Shown here one piece after another: positions 21,501-33,039 of a stretch of 64,000 nucleotides of DNA. The translations under genes and the position numbers were made by a program. The stretch is taken from the NCBI RefSeq assembly GCF_033958435.1, contig NC_134137.1, positions 106,774,501 to 106,838,500 on the forward strand. Reading direction: 5' to 3'. Each line of letters opens with the position of its first letter. Position 1 is the stretch's first letter. This stretch comes from Carettochelys insculpta (Eukaryota; Chordata; Testudines; Carettochelyidae). The notes under the pieces were generated by a model. That model did not search any database. It saw only the letters and a list, made by a program, of their open reading frames with translations, and was not told where the DNA came from.

Positions 21501-22030
21501 TACCCCGTCCCTGCCCCCAAGCTAGCCCTGGCCCAATCCCCCTCTCCTCCTCCCATGCCTGACTGCCCACAGCCCCTAGCTACCCCTTCCCTGCACTCTG
21601 AGCTACCACTTGTCCATGCACCGCTTCTAGCTACCCCCTCACTGCACTCTGAGCTACCTCCTGGCCGCATATAGCCCCAAACTACCCTCGGCCTGTCCCC
21701 TGAGCAAGCTGCCTACATGCACATAGCCCCAAGCTATCCTTCCCTGAATCATGAGCTGTCTGTACACATCCCCTAGCGAGCTCCTCTCAGCACACAGCCC
21801 CTTACTATGCCTTTAAAATTTATTTTGCACTAAATTATAAATCCCGCGATTAAAAATGCCACTAATGAACTTTACAAAACCGCTACGGACAAAGACAAAC
21901 TATTGGAAAATAAGGCCCTGTCTTTTACACTTGAGCAGGTGCATAACTCTGTTCACTTGAACTGTCCCATGCGGCTCAATGGAACTGCCTCTGCGTTCCA
22001 AGTAAACATGTACAGACATATTTGCACCAG
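21501..22030. other. Unannotated stretch with TAGCTAC-type repeats
   Basis: Near 21570-21790 the motif AGCTACC or AGCTATC with CCCTGCACTCTGAGCTACC recurs several times, a degenerate minisatellite continuing from the left. The rest is ordinary intergenic DNA. Confidence 0.4.
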
Positions 22031-22200
22031 CGCTGAGTACTTTACCAGCTGCCCATGAGAGACTGAGGTGCTGCCCAGCTGATTAGCTGAGCACCACAGC
22101 CAGCAACATGAGTTTCAACTGGTGGTGCACATCCACACATGCCTTGGTGCACATAATAAAATTTATTCAGCCCATGGATGGGAAAAAGAGGGAACACTGA
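22031..22200. repeat. Dispersed repeat, family X copy 2
   Basis: GGTGCTGCCCAGCTGATTAG...CACATGCCTTGG-like and ATTTATTCAGCCCATGGATGG blocks match the copy at 19160-19356 in the same orientation about 2.9 kb away. Confidence 0.6.
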
Positions 22201-22732
22201 TTTGCACCTTCAGGGCTCAGGACTTATTTTTTTCATGGTGGTATAGCATCTATCACTTCAAAAATACTTTCAGCATGAAGAATAACTTATTGTACCTAGA
22301 AATCAAAACTTGCAAACACAAAAGGCTATGGCTAGCTTCCTAAGCCCATATGCATGCCCAAGAATGGGATTTTCAAATGTACCTACATAATTTAGTAACA
22401 TGAGTCCCACTGACATCAAACTGCCAACTCTGATGAAGAGATGTAGCATGGATGAAGCATTTCAGCTGTCTTGACTTGCAGCAATTCAATGTACTGGAAG
22501 GCTGCAGATACAATGCTGGCTCTTTGTTTATTGGTTTTGTGGTGTTCTCACAGTGAGGATGTTAAAGCCCTGAATGTATCTTTGTCAGCACAGATGATCA
22601 TTTAAGTGCAAAACTCTTTAGATTTTTTTCTTTCTGTGAAAAATCGGAAATTCTAATGCCAATTAAGGTTTTAAACACAAATGGACCAGATCTGCTTTTG
22701 CAATATAAGCTCCATGGCCTGGAGCCCGAGAG

Positions 22733-23381
22733 CAGTGGTTTTCAATCAGTGTGTGCCGTGAGAACTGTTGAAGTGTGCCATGAAATTTCATCACTTTCCC
22801 CTTGCCACAGCTCTTTCATCACTTTCTCCTTGCCACAGCTAGTGTGGGGAGGTGATGGAACGGGGGCAGTGAATTGACCAACATTGTGGAGGTTCTTTGC
22901 AGAGCCACCTCAAGGGGAAATGCTGACCCTGCAGGACCATGTTCGTGCTGGGAGGTAACTGAAATGCTGCTTCCCAGACCAAACGAGCTAGCAGGGAGCC
23001 CACTTCCCCTCCCTGCTCTAGCAAGGGGGAGGAAGGGAGGGCAGGTGCCTGTTGAAGCTGCGATGGAGTTTAAATACCATATCCCACCTCCAATGGGCTG
23101 GCAGGAAGGAAAGCCTGGTCTCTGGACTCCCCTCCCCACACTGCGAGTAACCAAACCTTTCAGCAGTTACTCAATACTCAACATCCTATTTGATCCTTGT
23201 TTAGCTTGGTATGTACACTATTACATTTCAAACCTCTCTGATAAGTAAGACTGTAACCATAGTAAATGTAAGTAAATATGACATTTATAAGCAATCGATT
23301 CATCTGAAAAAACTGGGTGTGCCATGAAATTGCTTGTCTCATTGAAGTGTGTCATGTTACTCCAAAGGTTGGGAACCGCTG
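22733..23381. mobile_element. hAT non-autonomous element, 649 bp, with 8-bp duplication
   Basis: Starts CAGTGGTTTTCAATCAGTG and ends GGTTGGGAACCGCTG, inverted repeats of hAT type. Flanks CCCGAGAG (22725-22732) and CCCTAGAG (23382-23389) match at seven of eight positions, the diagnostic 8-bp hAT duplication. GTGTGCCATGAAATT occurs near both ends, a second inverted/direct echo. No transposase lies inside. Confidence 0.88.
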
Positions 23382-23389
23382 CCCTAGAG

Positions 23390-24806
23390 ACTAGGGATAC
23401 CTCTTAGTGGACAAGGAGAAGAGTGGCTAACAGCTACTTGAGGGCTCATGATGTAGAGATGCTCCAAAAGGAAGGAAGCTGATTCCTGGAACTTGTTGGT
23501 GAGCAAGAGGAAAGGAGTGGATGGGCCAGGCCTCATTCACATTTGTTATGTGACAGTCTGGGGCAAATTGATAAAAGTGTAGTTAAATTTTAAGGGGGGG
23601 CGTGAAACTTTATCTCTGGCAATAACTAAAGAAGTTGTAAATGGCACCAAATGTGCCTGGACGAGGGGTCGCTTTGACTAAAACTGTGGTCTGGCACAGT
23701 TGGGTAAGGTTGCCTGGCCAAGGGTGTAGGAGAAGGACCTAGTGCCTGCTTCTGAGTGCACTTCTCTGATGGCAAAGGCTCCTTTAAAGGCCCTATATGC
23801 TACTGATCCTTTTGCAGAAGGGTGAATATAGAGCTGAAGCAGCAGACAGATCAGATATAGCACTGAGGAGAGGTGGCATGAATCCTCAGAGAGCAGCAGC
23901 CTCCATGAGGACCTTCCTCCCCAGCACCAAAGGGGATACAATGACTTCATCTTGGTCAGATGGCAGAGCCCATGATGCTGCCCAGGCTGTAGTTCCCTCA
24001 CATAAAGGAGAGACAAACCTGCCTACATTTTAAATTCTGCTGACCCTAGATAACAAACCAAGTAGGGAGCAGGAGAGGCTGGAAGTGACTAATGCTGACA
24101 TAGATTGCCTTATGAGCTGCTCAGGGTCTGCGAGGAGGACTGAGGTTAGGTCTTGTGCCAAGACACCTTCCTGGAGTAGTGCGAATCTTGTCTAAGAGAC
24201 TGCTGTGTTATTCATTCCTGCCTTTCCCAACATGATTACTTGGAAAGGGGAACAAAAACAAATTTATTGTTTTACATCTTTGTACTCCATGCTTGAGAGT
24301 GAGGAAGATGACCTGTCAAGGGCATGCTGGGGACATGATGACATTTTTCCAGGTTTCTAGGTGGTGAATAGGACCAGTGTTTAAGTTTCCAGAAGAAATC
24401 TCTAAATGGAACTCAACCCTCCATACAGTCCATTTGAAACACAGCTGCTTTCGCCAGTCCTGTAGTCATGAACCTTCACAGGACAAGAATCACAAAAGCA
24501 GGCAAAAGTGTAGATCCACAGCTTGGTGCATTAAAATTGCACCCCCTGCTTTGCACTTAGTATAATGCATAGAGGAAGCTTATAGCTAGTCATAAAAAAA
24601 ATCTTTGAAAGGGATCACATTGCAGTACTATCAATATGGGAAGCTGCTTTTCTGGACCACTCATTGTCCATTTTTTGAATTTAGTAAGACCCCTTTATAG
24701 ACAACAGAACATGAAAAAATGTGCTCAGTAATCACACAACTTACTGTAAGCACCTATAGTTGTTCAACTGACTCCAAAGAGCCATGATAGGCAAATGGAA
24801 ATATAT
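23390..24806. other. Unannotated stretch
   Basis: Intergenic DNA of mixed composition. No gene or element ends recognised; open frames around 23.7-24.0 kb have no domain. Confidence 0.4.
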
Positions 24807-26352
24807 TGTCAAGGGTGTTCCCCACTCTGACACTCTAGCTGCGTCTACACGTGCACGCTACTTCGAAGTAGTGGCACCAACTTCGAAATAGTGCCCGTTG
24901 CGTCTACACGCGTCAGGCGCTATTTCGAAGTTAACTTCGATGTTAGACGGCGAGACGTCGAAGTCGCTAACCTCATGAGGAGATAGGAATAGCGCCCTAC
25001 TTCGACATTCAACGTCGAAGTAGGGACCGTGTAGACGATCTGCGTCCCGCAACGTCGAAATTGCTGGGTCCTCCATGGCGGCCATCAGCTGGGGGGTTGA
25101 GAGATGCTCTCTCTCCAGTCCCTGCGGGGCTCTATGGTCACCGTGGGCAGCAGCCCTTAGCCCAGGGCTTCTGGCTGCTTCTGCGGCAGCTGGGGATCTA
25201 TGCTGCAGGCACAGGGTCTGCAACCAGTTGTCAGCTCTGTGTATCTTGTGTTGTTTAGTGCAACTGTGTCTGGGAGGGGCCCTTTAAGGGAGCGGCTGGC
25301 TGTTGAGTCCGCCCTGTGACCCTGTCTGCAGCTGTTCCTGGCACCCTTATTTCGATGTGTGCTATTTTGGCGTGTAGACGTACCCTCGCAGCGTCTATTT
25401 CGATGTGGTGCCGTGCAACGTCGAAGTTGAACATCGATGTTGCCAGCCCTGGAGGACGTGTAGACGTTATTCATCGAAATAGCCTATTTCGATGTCACTA
25501 CATCGAAATAAGCTATTTCGATGTTGGCTTCACGTGTAGACGTAGCCTCTGAGTGCAGAAGGTCGGGTCCCCTTAGGGGCCTTTAAAAATACCTTGCTGC
25601 TATAGGCTTCTGATTAAAAGCTTCCCAAGGTCACAGATTCCCGGATCCTGGGAGGTAGATGTCATCACCCAAGTGAGAAACCCTTTCTGTAGAACCCAGG
25701 AAGACACACGTGGGATGTTTCCCTGTGGGGTAACCCCAAGCTCTTAACCCTCATTTAGGAGAGAGTTTGAAAACAAAGAGGAAGAAATTAAGCTGCAATC
25801 TGATAGCTGATCTCTCAGTTCTAGGCGTGCATATACCCAGATATTTCCCTAGGACATAGGAATCAAATCACTGCCTAAAAATGTGATTTATTAACAAAAG
25901 ATATAGCTGATAAAGCATACTTGGCAACTAGGTGTTACAGAGAAGCTAACAAAAAGGGCAGATTGAAGCACAAAGAATTACTTCCCTGGGATTCAGTTTA
26001 GAAGTTACAGTGTACATGGAGGTGGGAAGGATACCTCAGCCAGCCTGAGAAGTCCTGCACCGAACTCAAAATAAAACAAATAACCTGATCGCATCTGACT
26101 AAACATTTCCTTTCACTTACATATCTGTATGCCCAGATTTCCTTGTAGGTCTGGATATTTACTGAATTCCTTAAGCCTGCTTAAACATCTCTGTGTCTTT
26201 CTTCTCCAGTCATACAAAAAAAGATACACCTCAGCAGGTAATTGATTCAATTAAAAAAAATCCACCTCTATTTTCCCATTGGCTTACCTCGCTGCTTGTC
26301 AACAGAGAACCCACTCTCTGTGTTTAACTTTTAGAGGGATTGATTCATGACA
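24807..26352. mobile_element. Solo LTR-like repeat, copy B, split by a transposon
   Basis: Starts TGTCAAGGGTGTTCCCC and ends GATTCATGACA, and is collinear with copy A (7529-8312). Without the inserted 711-bp element and one TCT triplet it is about 832 bp. AATAAATCAC on the minus strand near 25890 could be its polyadenylation signal, which would put the LTR on the minus strand. No viral coding remnant was seen nearby. Confidence 0.65.
24837..25547 (-). mobile_element. 711-bp non-autonomous Harbinger-type element, copy 2
   Basis: The inverted sister of 16453-17162. On the plus strand it starts AGCTGCGTCTACACGTGC and ends CACGTGTAGACGTAGCC. TCT is duplicated on both sides (24834-24836 and 25548-25550), and copy A of the LTR shows the uninterrupted CACTCTGGGTACAG. 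The minus-strand open frames 25474-25157 and 25223-24858 correspond to those in copy 1; the 105-residue frames agree at about 87 positions by eye. No known domain. Confidence 0.9.
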
Positions 26353-26861
26353 GGTGTACAAAGAAAGAGCCATCATAATAGGTGGTAGTAAAGGTCCATT
26401 ACTGCATGTTTAGCAGAGTGCTAATGGCCTACAGATGAGCCAGACATGCTTTCAAAATCACTATTAGTATGATAGATTGGTGTCATACATATGTGTCTGT
26501 TGCACAATTTCTTTTTGTCTTAATAGCTGTAAAATATCAGTAATTTCTCAGGCAAAAGGCCGTTGGATGTAACTCACTGTTGCCAAATTTGCAGTCTTTG
26601 GTGTTTTCTTAAAACCACGTTTCCTGTTGCCCTGTAATTACTGAGAATCAAACCTTCCACTTGATAGAAGTTCAGCCCTTGTGGCTGCAAAGAAACTTCA
26701 CAAGCACAATCTTTAAAGGCTCAAAAATCCATACATTATAATTATTTAAAGTCTCATGATCTATCTTACATGATTTTTGGTGGACTAACTTATGAAAGGT
26801 AATATTGGTAGCTATCAATACATTTGTAAGGAAAAGCAAGAGGAGCAAGCCTTTTCACTAA

Positions 26862-27183
26862 GGCTATGTCTAGACCGTAGCCATAACTCAAAATAATTGA
26901 TGGAGTTTGTCTGCGTAAATTATTTTGCGTTAATTTATTTGAAATTTGGTGCCATCCAAACCGCACTGAAGTTCAAAATAAGTGGCTATTTTGAGGTTTC
27001 CACTACGTTTCTCACGAAGAAGCAGAATACCATGCTTGTAATAGCAGTGTTATTTTGAGCCCAGCAAGTAGTTACAGAGTTGCTATTTTGGGATACATTT
27101 GTATCTCAAAATAGCAACAATAGTCTCGATGTAGCATAACTGACAGAGCTAGACTCCATGTCAAGTACTGTCTACACAACCCC
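26862..27183. mobile_element. Harbinger-type MITE, diverged
   Basis: Starts GGCTATGTCTAGACCG after TAA and ends near CTGTCTACACAACCCC. The interior has TATTTTGAG, AAAATAGCAAC and CCAAAAT-like motifs, related to the fragment at 35905-36118. The right end is weakly conserved, so the boundary is approximate. Confidence 0.6.
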
Positions 27184-27419
27184 ACTGAATTTACTCCCTT
27201 TCATTAGTATACCTTTAGCTTCACAGTGATTTTCATGCAGCATTGAACGCCACTTTGCACTGGTAAGAAGCATAATCTGTGGCTCATGGCAATGTATTTT
27301 AAGGCCAGAGAGCTGGTAAATACCATAGTCTGGCTTTCTGAAGAGAGGCAATAGACTTTCACCCAGCACTAACATAAAAAATTGTGGCTAATGGGTATTT
27401 TTAGATTTTTCTTTGAAAG

Positions 27420-27500
27420 ATTTGCAGTGATGGAGAATCCACCACTTGGGTAAATTATTCTAGCTGTTAACATTGGAATCTTTCCTAAAACATTGTGAAA
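27420..27500 (-). mobile_element. Old CR1/L3-type LINE scrap
   Basis: GATGGAGAATCCACCACTTGGGTAA and TTATTCTAGCTGTTAACATTGG match, by eye, the plus-strand view of the C-terminal end of old CR1/L3 LINEs (compare GATTTCACCACCTCTCTAGG at 11026 in the intact CR1). Short and decayed. Confidence 0.4.
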
Positions 27501-28124
27501 TAAAATGTGTACCAGCAGAAACCTTAGGAACTTGCTTCAAAATTAAATATACATATTTCAGACAACACTGAGTTGTTACCACGGAACCCAACAAAACTAC
27601 ACCCACCCAATAGATTTCCTAACTTAAAAGGAATGATTCAGACTATACTTGTGCACCATTGTATCAATATTTTCTAAAGAATTAACTCAAAAGAAGCAAG
27701 GAATGCAGCACACATCATCATTATTTAATGATGCCAAAGATTTAATGATCCCAAGACCTGGAAGTAATTGCCTGTTTTATCTTCACACAATAAGTATACT
27801 TTTACTCTTTACGCTACTCACCAAGGGTCAGACTGAGATACCTTTACACTGATAAGTACTTCATAAGAAGGCACTTTCTCAGCATGTTCATGTTCAATAG
27901 GACTTATAGAGGAAGGTACTAATCGTAGCGAGTATGGGTGTCACATTCTGCCCCTGAGAAGAGCGGTTAGCATGCATTACACAAAGGCTACGTTTCCAAA
28001 ATAAAAGGACAGTGTTCCTTTAGTATGGTGGCTGAGTTTTCTCAGTGATGGTTTGTAAAGGAAAAAGTAGGTTTAATGAAAATACACACATAAAAAACAG
28101 ATTAACTCATACTGACACCCTCAG
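27501..28124. other. Unannotated stretch
   Basis: AT-rich intergenic sequence with no recognisable feature. Confidence 0.4.
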
Positions 28125-28345
28125 TTGTCTCACCAAAGTCAAAGTGGAAGTATTAAGTGGACACATGATTGGTTAAACTGCAAACAAAGAGTAGCTCTTA
28201 ATGGAATGATGTCAAATTGGAAGATCTCAGGTGGGGTGCCACGGAGATCTGTTCCGGGTCAGGCGTTAACATTTTCATTAGTGACCCAGAAAAAGAGAGC
28301 ATATTGATCAAGTATGCAAATAATACAAAGTACAGGGACGAAGGC
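28125..28345 (+). pseudogene. CR1-type LINE reverse transcriptase palm fragment
   Basis: Plus-strand reading gives WTHDWLNCKQRVALNG, then GGVPRRSVPGQ (the usual SGVPQGSVLGP), then, in a shifted frame, LIKYANNTKY where LINEs have ILIKFADDTKLG. Both catalytic aspartates have become Asn. It is unrelated to the 10.9-kb copy by orientation and is clearly older. Confidence 0.75.
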
Positions 28346-29639
28346 GGGGCATAGCATACACTCTGGAGGATAAGAAGCATTCTTTATTCTAATACATGAA
28401 AACTAGCACACACACCCCCAGTGCAGCCCCATGCACTTGTCTAAGTGCATCGTACGGACCAAGCAGAGTCCCACACAAGCATAGCAGCTGCTGTGCTCAG
28501 GGAGTGGCAGGTTTGTATAATTTTGGTGATGCCCAGAATGATTCCAACCTCCTCCCCTCCCCCAACCCGCCACCTGCTTTGTAAATTAATACATATTTTT
28601 TTTAAAAAAAATAACATAAACACGGACTGGAAACAGTCCCTCTCCCGCACTCTCCAATCCACAGCACCAGGACTCCCTACACTCAGGTCACTTCCCCACC
28701 TGGGCTGTGCTGAGGCATCAGCTGCTGTGTTCTCCTCCCTTTCCTTGTGCACTCCCTGGGCTGCTTGAGGTGAAGGAGCAGCCGGCCAGCGTAGGAGTGA
28801 GGAGCAATGCCAGCTGCTTCATGTCTCCAGGTGGGTCGTTCCCCCCCACCCCCGTGGTTGCAGAAGCGGGTGCGGGAGGTGGACGAGGTAGGAGTGAAAG
28901 GGCACAGTGCAGGGGTGAGAGGCACAGGAGAGAGGTGCAGGTATTCGGGGCAAAGGAGGCATAGTGCAGAGAAGGAGGTGCAGAGACTGGAGGGAGGGGA
29001 ATATGGGGGTCCTATGGAGGACTGGCAGCAGTGGGGAGCACCGTGACTATGGGGGGCTGGGGGCACCACATGCAGATTTGCCCAAGGTGCCATTTTTCCT
29101 GAGGCCAACCCTGTGCAAATTACTTACCCAAGAAGCCCTGTCACAAAGCTGGCCAGGTGCAAGGTCTATCCTCTCCTCTTGCTGTCCTCATGAGGGAGGG
29201 TGTTGGGAGAGGGGGGCTGCCAATCAAGTCACATCCTCCGCCCCTGCTCCCTCCTGCAGCACAGGTAGAGAAGCCAGGGAACACCTGCTGTGAGCCTGCT
29301 GCCTCAGGCACTGAGCGTTGGCAGGTCCTTGCAGCTGGGAGCAAAGCAGCTTTCAAACACTGAGAGACCTGGGTCTCTGAACACTGCTGGGGCTGAGCAT
29401 GGAGCCAGGAATATTCATGGTGCTGGGGCACCAGCCAGCCATAAAACTGGCTGCCTCTGACTGCCCTCCCATGCTCGGCAACAGATAGCATTGACTTGCA
29501 GCATCAGATTGCTGCCTCCAGGCCTTGTGGGATCCTTATGGCCCCCAGCTCTGCTCCTGTAATAGCCCTGGGCTCAGGCAGTTCAAACTCAGCCTCCAGG
29601 CGCTGAGCCTCAGCAGTCCAGCCCTGAGTGAAGCTGCCA
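28346..29639. other. GC-rich unannotated stretch
   Basis: GC-rich sequence with several long open frames on both strands (for example 28683-29108 minus) without any domain. GGCACCTTGGG-like sequence on the minus strand near 29080 suggests the end of another MITE, but no partner end was found. I do not call a gene. Confidence 0.35.
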
Positions 29640-30673
29640 TCCTTCCCTTCTCAAATGTTCTTGAGGGTACAGAACACAACTGTAGGCACAGGGATGTTGT
29701 CACCAACTAAGTCCCTGCTTGCAGCTTCTGGGCCAGGCCAGAAAGATGTGTGTGGCATGCTCCTTTCCCGACCAGCCTGCACTAAAGTCCATGAAATGCC
29801 TGTAGTGACACACAAGCACCTGGGGAACCCGGGAGAAATACCCCTTCCAGTTAAGGTATTCAGAGGCTCGGTGGCCTGGTGCCAGAATTGGAATTTGCAT
29901 ACTATCTAACACCCCTCCACAGTTTGGAAAACCCATCCATGCAAAGTCATCCACAATTTCACGCAAATTGCCCAGAGTCCGGTCTTTCAGGAGAGGATGT
30001 GATTGATGGCCCTGCACACTTCCACCAGAACGAGTCCAATGGTCAACTTGCCCACTCCAAACGCATTGCTGAGCAACCAGTAGCTGTTGGGAGTAGTGAG
30101 CTTCCACAGTGCAATTGCCATGTGCTTTTCCACCAGCAGGCTGGCTCTCATTCTCACGTCCCTGTGCCAGGACAGCTCATCGCAAAGTCCCATGAAAGTG
30201 AATGTCATCATGAGAAAGTTCTGCAGCCACCACTTGTCATCCCAGACTTGTGTGACAATGTGATCCCACCACTCAGTGCTTGCTCCCCAAGCCCAGAAGT
30301 GGCATTTCCCTGGGGTCAGCACCTCTGTGAATGCCACTAGAAATCTTGTGTCGCATGTAGGACGTGTGGTAAACTCAGTGCCTGACTCCTCATCATTGCT
30401 TTGCAGCTCAAGGAAAAATTCACTTGCAGGCCTGTTGACAGGGGGATGGCAAAGGGAGCAGCTGCCCCTGGACCCAGCGTTGCGTTTCAAAGGGGTCCAG
30501 AGCTCCAGCTGCCATGGCTGTGAGAGAACGTGGCGGGGGGCAGAACCATGTTCTAGACAGCGCTGAGAGCTGACTGCTCTTGGTCCCACCTCTGCTGCTC
30601 TTGGACCCACCCCTTTCAGGCACCCTCCCACCTTGGCCTGAGGCCCGCACTGGCTGTTAGCACCACTGCTCAC
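29640..30673 (-). pseudogene. Harbinger transposase (HARBI1-like), intronless, truncated
   Basis: The minus-strand frame 30673-29987 has the N-terminal block (STEWWDHIV, DDKWWLQNFLM), VEKHMAIALWKL and the conserved FGVGKLTIGLVLVEVCRAIN. A frame change near 30000 leads to 30107-29700 with FPNCGGVLDSMQIPI, where the first catalytic Asp is kept, and SEYLNWKGYF. The second Asp site, normally in GWSGKAHDAR, reads GWSGKEHATH, so that Asp is lost. A GDNIPVPTVV-like remnant is the last homologous piece. The region that would hold the catalytic Glu is absent. The coding sequence is continuous where the 52-kb copy has an intron. Confidence 0.88.
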
Positions 30674-31057
30674 CTGCCATTCGTGACGTGTTCGTGAGAC
30701 CTATCTGCATTTCCTTCAATAGCTCAGGGTTCATGCCTGCAAATCAAGGAGACAGAGCATGCAACAGAACAGCCATTGAAAGACGGTGCCAGCTGTGGAC
30801 AGAATCGTAGGGGTTGCTGCGATGTGAATCAACAGGTCCCAGGATGCCCCAAGGCCTTTCCACACGCCTCAATGGCAAAAGAGGAAGAGGTGGTCTGTAG
30901 GATAGCCTCCCAGGGTGCATCAGTCAGAAAGCCACTGCAACTGCCACAAGTGTGGTGGCAGCTGACAGTGTGGACACACAACAGTCGTTTCACTGTTGCA
31001 CTTGGCGAGCAGTGCTATAACTGACAGTGCGTTACATCTGCCAGAGTAGACAAAGCC
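29640..31057 (-). mobile_element. PIF/Harbinger transposon, 3'-truncated
   Basis: The 5' end, at the high coordinate, is intact: the plus strand ends AGAGTAGACAAAGCC followed by TTA, so the minus strand starts GGCTTTGTCTACTCT. Leader and transposase follow. Homology fades near 29640 after a GDNIPVPTVV-like block, and no partner terminal repeat was found on the left, so the C-terminal third and the 3' end are missing. Confidence 0.85.
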
Positions 31058-31060
31058 TTA

Positions 31061-31568
31061 AACTCAGGTCTATGCGCTACAGCATGAATGCCAGAAACCT
31101 GGGTTCAAAAATTCCTAACACAGGGTTAAAATGCAACGGGGATGCTCGAGTACAGGGTTCCTTAACAAAGGTCTGCTGACTTGAGTCCCACGGCACGCTG
31201 GGACTTGTCACCTCTGCAGATGGCTTACAAGGATGTGTTGATATGGCTTCAAGCACTGAGTTTAGGCATCCATGCAGGCATGTTAAATCCAAAGACTACT
31301 GAGGGCCATTCATATGAAAACTGGAAGCTTGCAGGGTCACCAAAGAAATGTACTTTTATAGGAAAGTTGTATTTATTATTATGTTTTAGATATATTTTAA
31401 TAATACATTTTCTGATTTCGTTTGAATATACTACAATAATTTTATTTGAGAATTTAAGACTTAATTTGAATTTTATTGTTTTAGAATTTGATTAAGAGTT
31501 CATAAAATTTGATGTGCAAAATTGCTGTTATTCGCTCAGAGCACCAGCAAGCGGTAATTTATCTAAAC
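31061..31568. other. Unannotated stretch
   Basis: AT-rich on the right. TAAAATATACTACAATAAT-like composition near 31400-31450. No feature recognised. Confidence 0.4.
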
Positions 31569-33039
31569 CAGGAGTGGCCTGAGTGTGGCTCATGGGGAAA
31601 ACTCACTTATGGCCATAGCCCCAGTCACCTTCAATATGGAGGACGGAGCCCACAGACCAGAGAGTCCAACATGCAGTTCTCTCTCTTGACACAAGAACTG
31701 TTGGGATGGAGGACTGTTTGTTGGCCCTCACTTCCAATTTGAAGATGAGGTCAGCTACATCATGTTCCATCAATTACCCTGTCAGTGAGTGACTTTAAAA
31801 AGAAAAAGCTATTTGTAAAGCTCACTAAACAAGGGTGAGGACAAGCCAAAACCTTGGGTTTCTCATGTGCTTGAAAATGGAATCTGGTGCATGAAGATGT
31901 GTCCCAGCATTCCAGGCTCCATTTGCTCAAGGGCACAGCAGTAAAAGTACCAAATCCCAGCATCTTCATCCCACTACTTCTTTTTGCACAGGATGCACAT
32001 CCATCTCAGTGGGAGTGACAGCTGTGTTGCATGCTGGGATTTGTCATCTGTGCACACCCACAGGCTCATCATACCAACAACGGCTGCCACAATCTGCTTC
32101 TACCTTACATCCCTCCATCTCCAACACACAGTGTGCCCTACCCCCACCTGCCCTCCAGCTGGGGCAGAGCCTCAGTCTGAGTTTCCCAAATCCCATGGCA
32201 GTGAACTGGAGTAGCTGATGGTTAACCCAGGACAGCAGAGTGCCTGGCTTGTGTTGCCCCAGACAAAACCCTCCTCCCCACTAATGGGGCTGCTGAAATA
32301 AGTTAAAGAACTGCAAAGGCCTCCATGGCCACGATGACCGAAGAGCTCCCCCCATCACCCCCTTTCCCCGAACCCTATCCCCTGCATGCTGCCCCCAGAG
32401 AAGGCACCTGCACCCTGTCCATTCCTGCTGTGAGAGTCCCTCACTGTCCCAATAACCTCTGCATCACAGCAGCTGCTGCCATCTTGCTAGCCACATGATC
32501 CATGCAGTGAGGGACACACCGCATGGGGGAGGGACTAGCACAGGAAGTCTGCATGATGGGCAGTTACAGAGAGGTAGCATGACAGAATTCTTCCTTTCCT
32601 GCTCCCCTTGCCCCAGTCCATCTGCACATGTGCCGGAGTGGGCCCCGGGAGCTGAGCATGCACATTCCCATTAAATAAAGGGAAGAAGGATTCTTTCGAA
32701 GAGGGGGTTTACTTTAGAGAGAGCCGTGTCTACGCTGGTTTTCTTCTTTCGAAAGAACCTCTTTCAAAATAAGAATATGCAATTGAGGTGCCAAATATGC
32801 AAATATGTGCCTCATTTGCATTTTTGATTTCCCTCATTTGCATACATCTTTTGAAAGAGGAATGCAAGTGTAGATGCACCCCTATTGTTTGCTATTTAGA
32901 TAGGAGCTGTTCATTGCTGGGATTTTAGATGTTCACTGTTTATCAAAAATAATCAGGAGGGTTTTTTTGTTTTATTTTGCAATTATTGTATTCGGAGCCA
33001 CAAACAAGTCCTTAGAGAGCCACAGGTTGCAGAACCCTG
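31569..33039. mobile_element. hAT-like non-autonomous element, about 1.47 kb
   Basis: Starts CAGGAGTGGCCTGAGTGTGG and ends GAGAGCCACAGGTTGCAGAACCCTG (given as an end motif, complement CAGGGTTCTGCAACCTGTGG). Flanking 8-mers ATCTAAAC and GTCTAAGA agree at five positions, so the duplication is weak. A half MITE lies inside at 32667-32882. Boundaries are likely but not certain. Confidence 0.6.
32667..32882. mobile_element. Half of a palindromic MITE (family of 41896-42310)
   Basis: It starts at the palindrome centre CCCATTAAATAAAGGGAAG and follows the right arm of the intact copy: GAAGGATTCTTTCGAAGA, TCTTCTTTCGAAAGAA, GCCTCATTTGCAT, and ends AAGTGTAGATGCACCC. The left arm is missing. It sits inside the hAT-like element. 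Confidence 0.75.

Noticed and set aside
20739..21525. Frames of 103-168 codons near a promoter-like stretch, possible host first exon
   Set aside because: The frames follow imperfect tandem repeats; no splice-linked partner, signal peptide or domain could be seen.
28441..29491. Several overlapping frames over 100 codons, possible host gene
   Set aside because: Open on both strands at once in GC-rich sequence, no recognisable domain.
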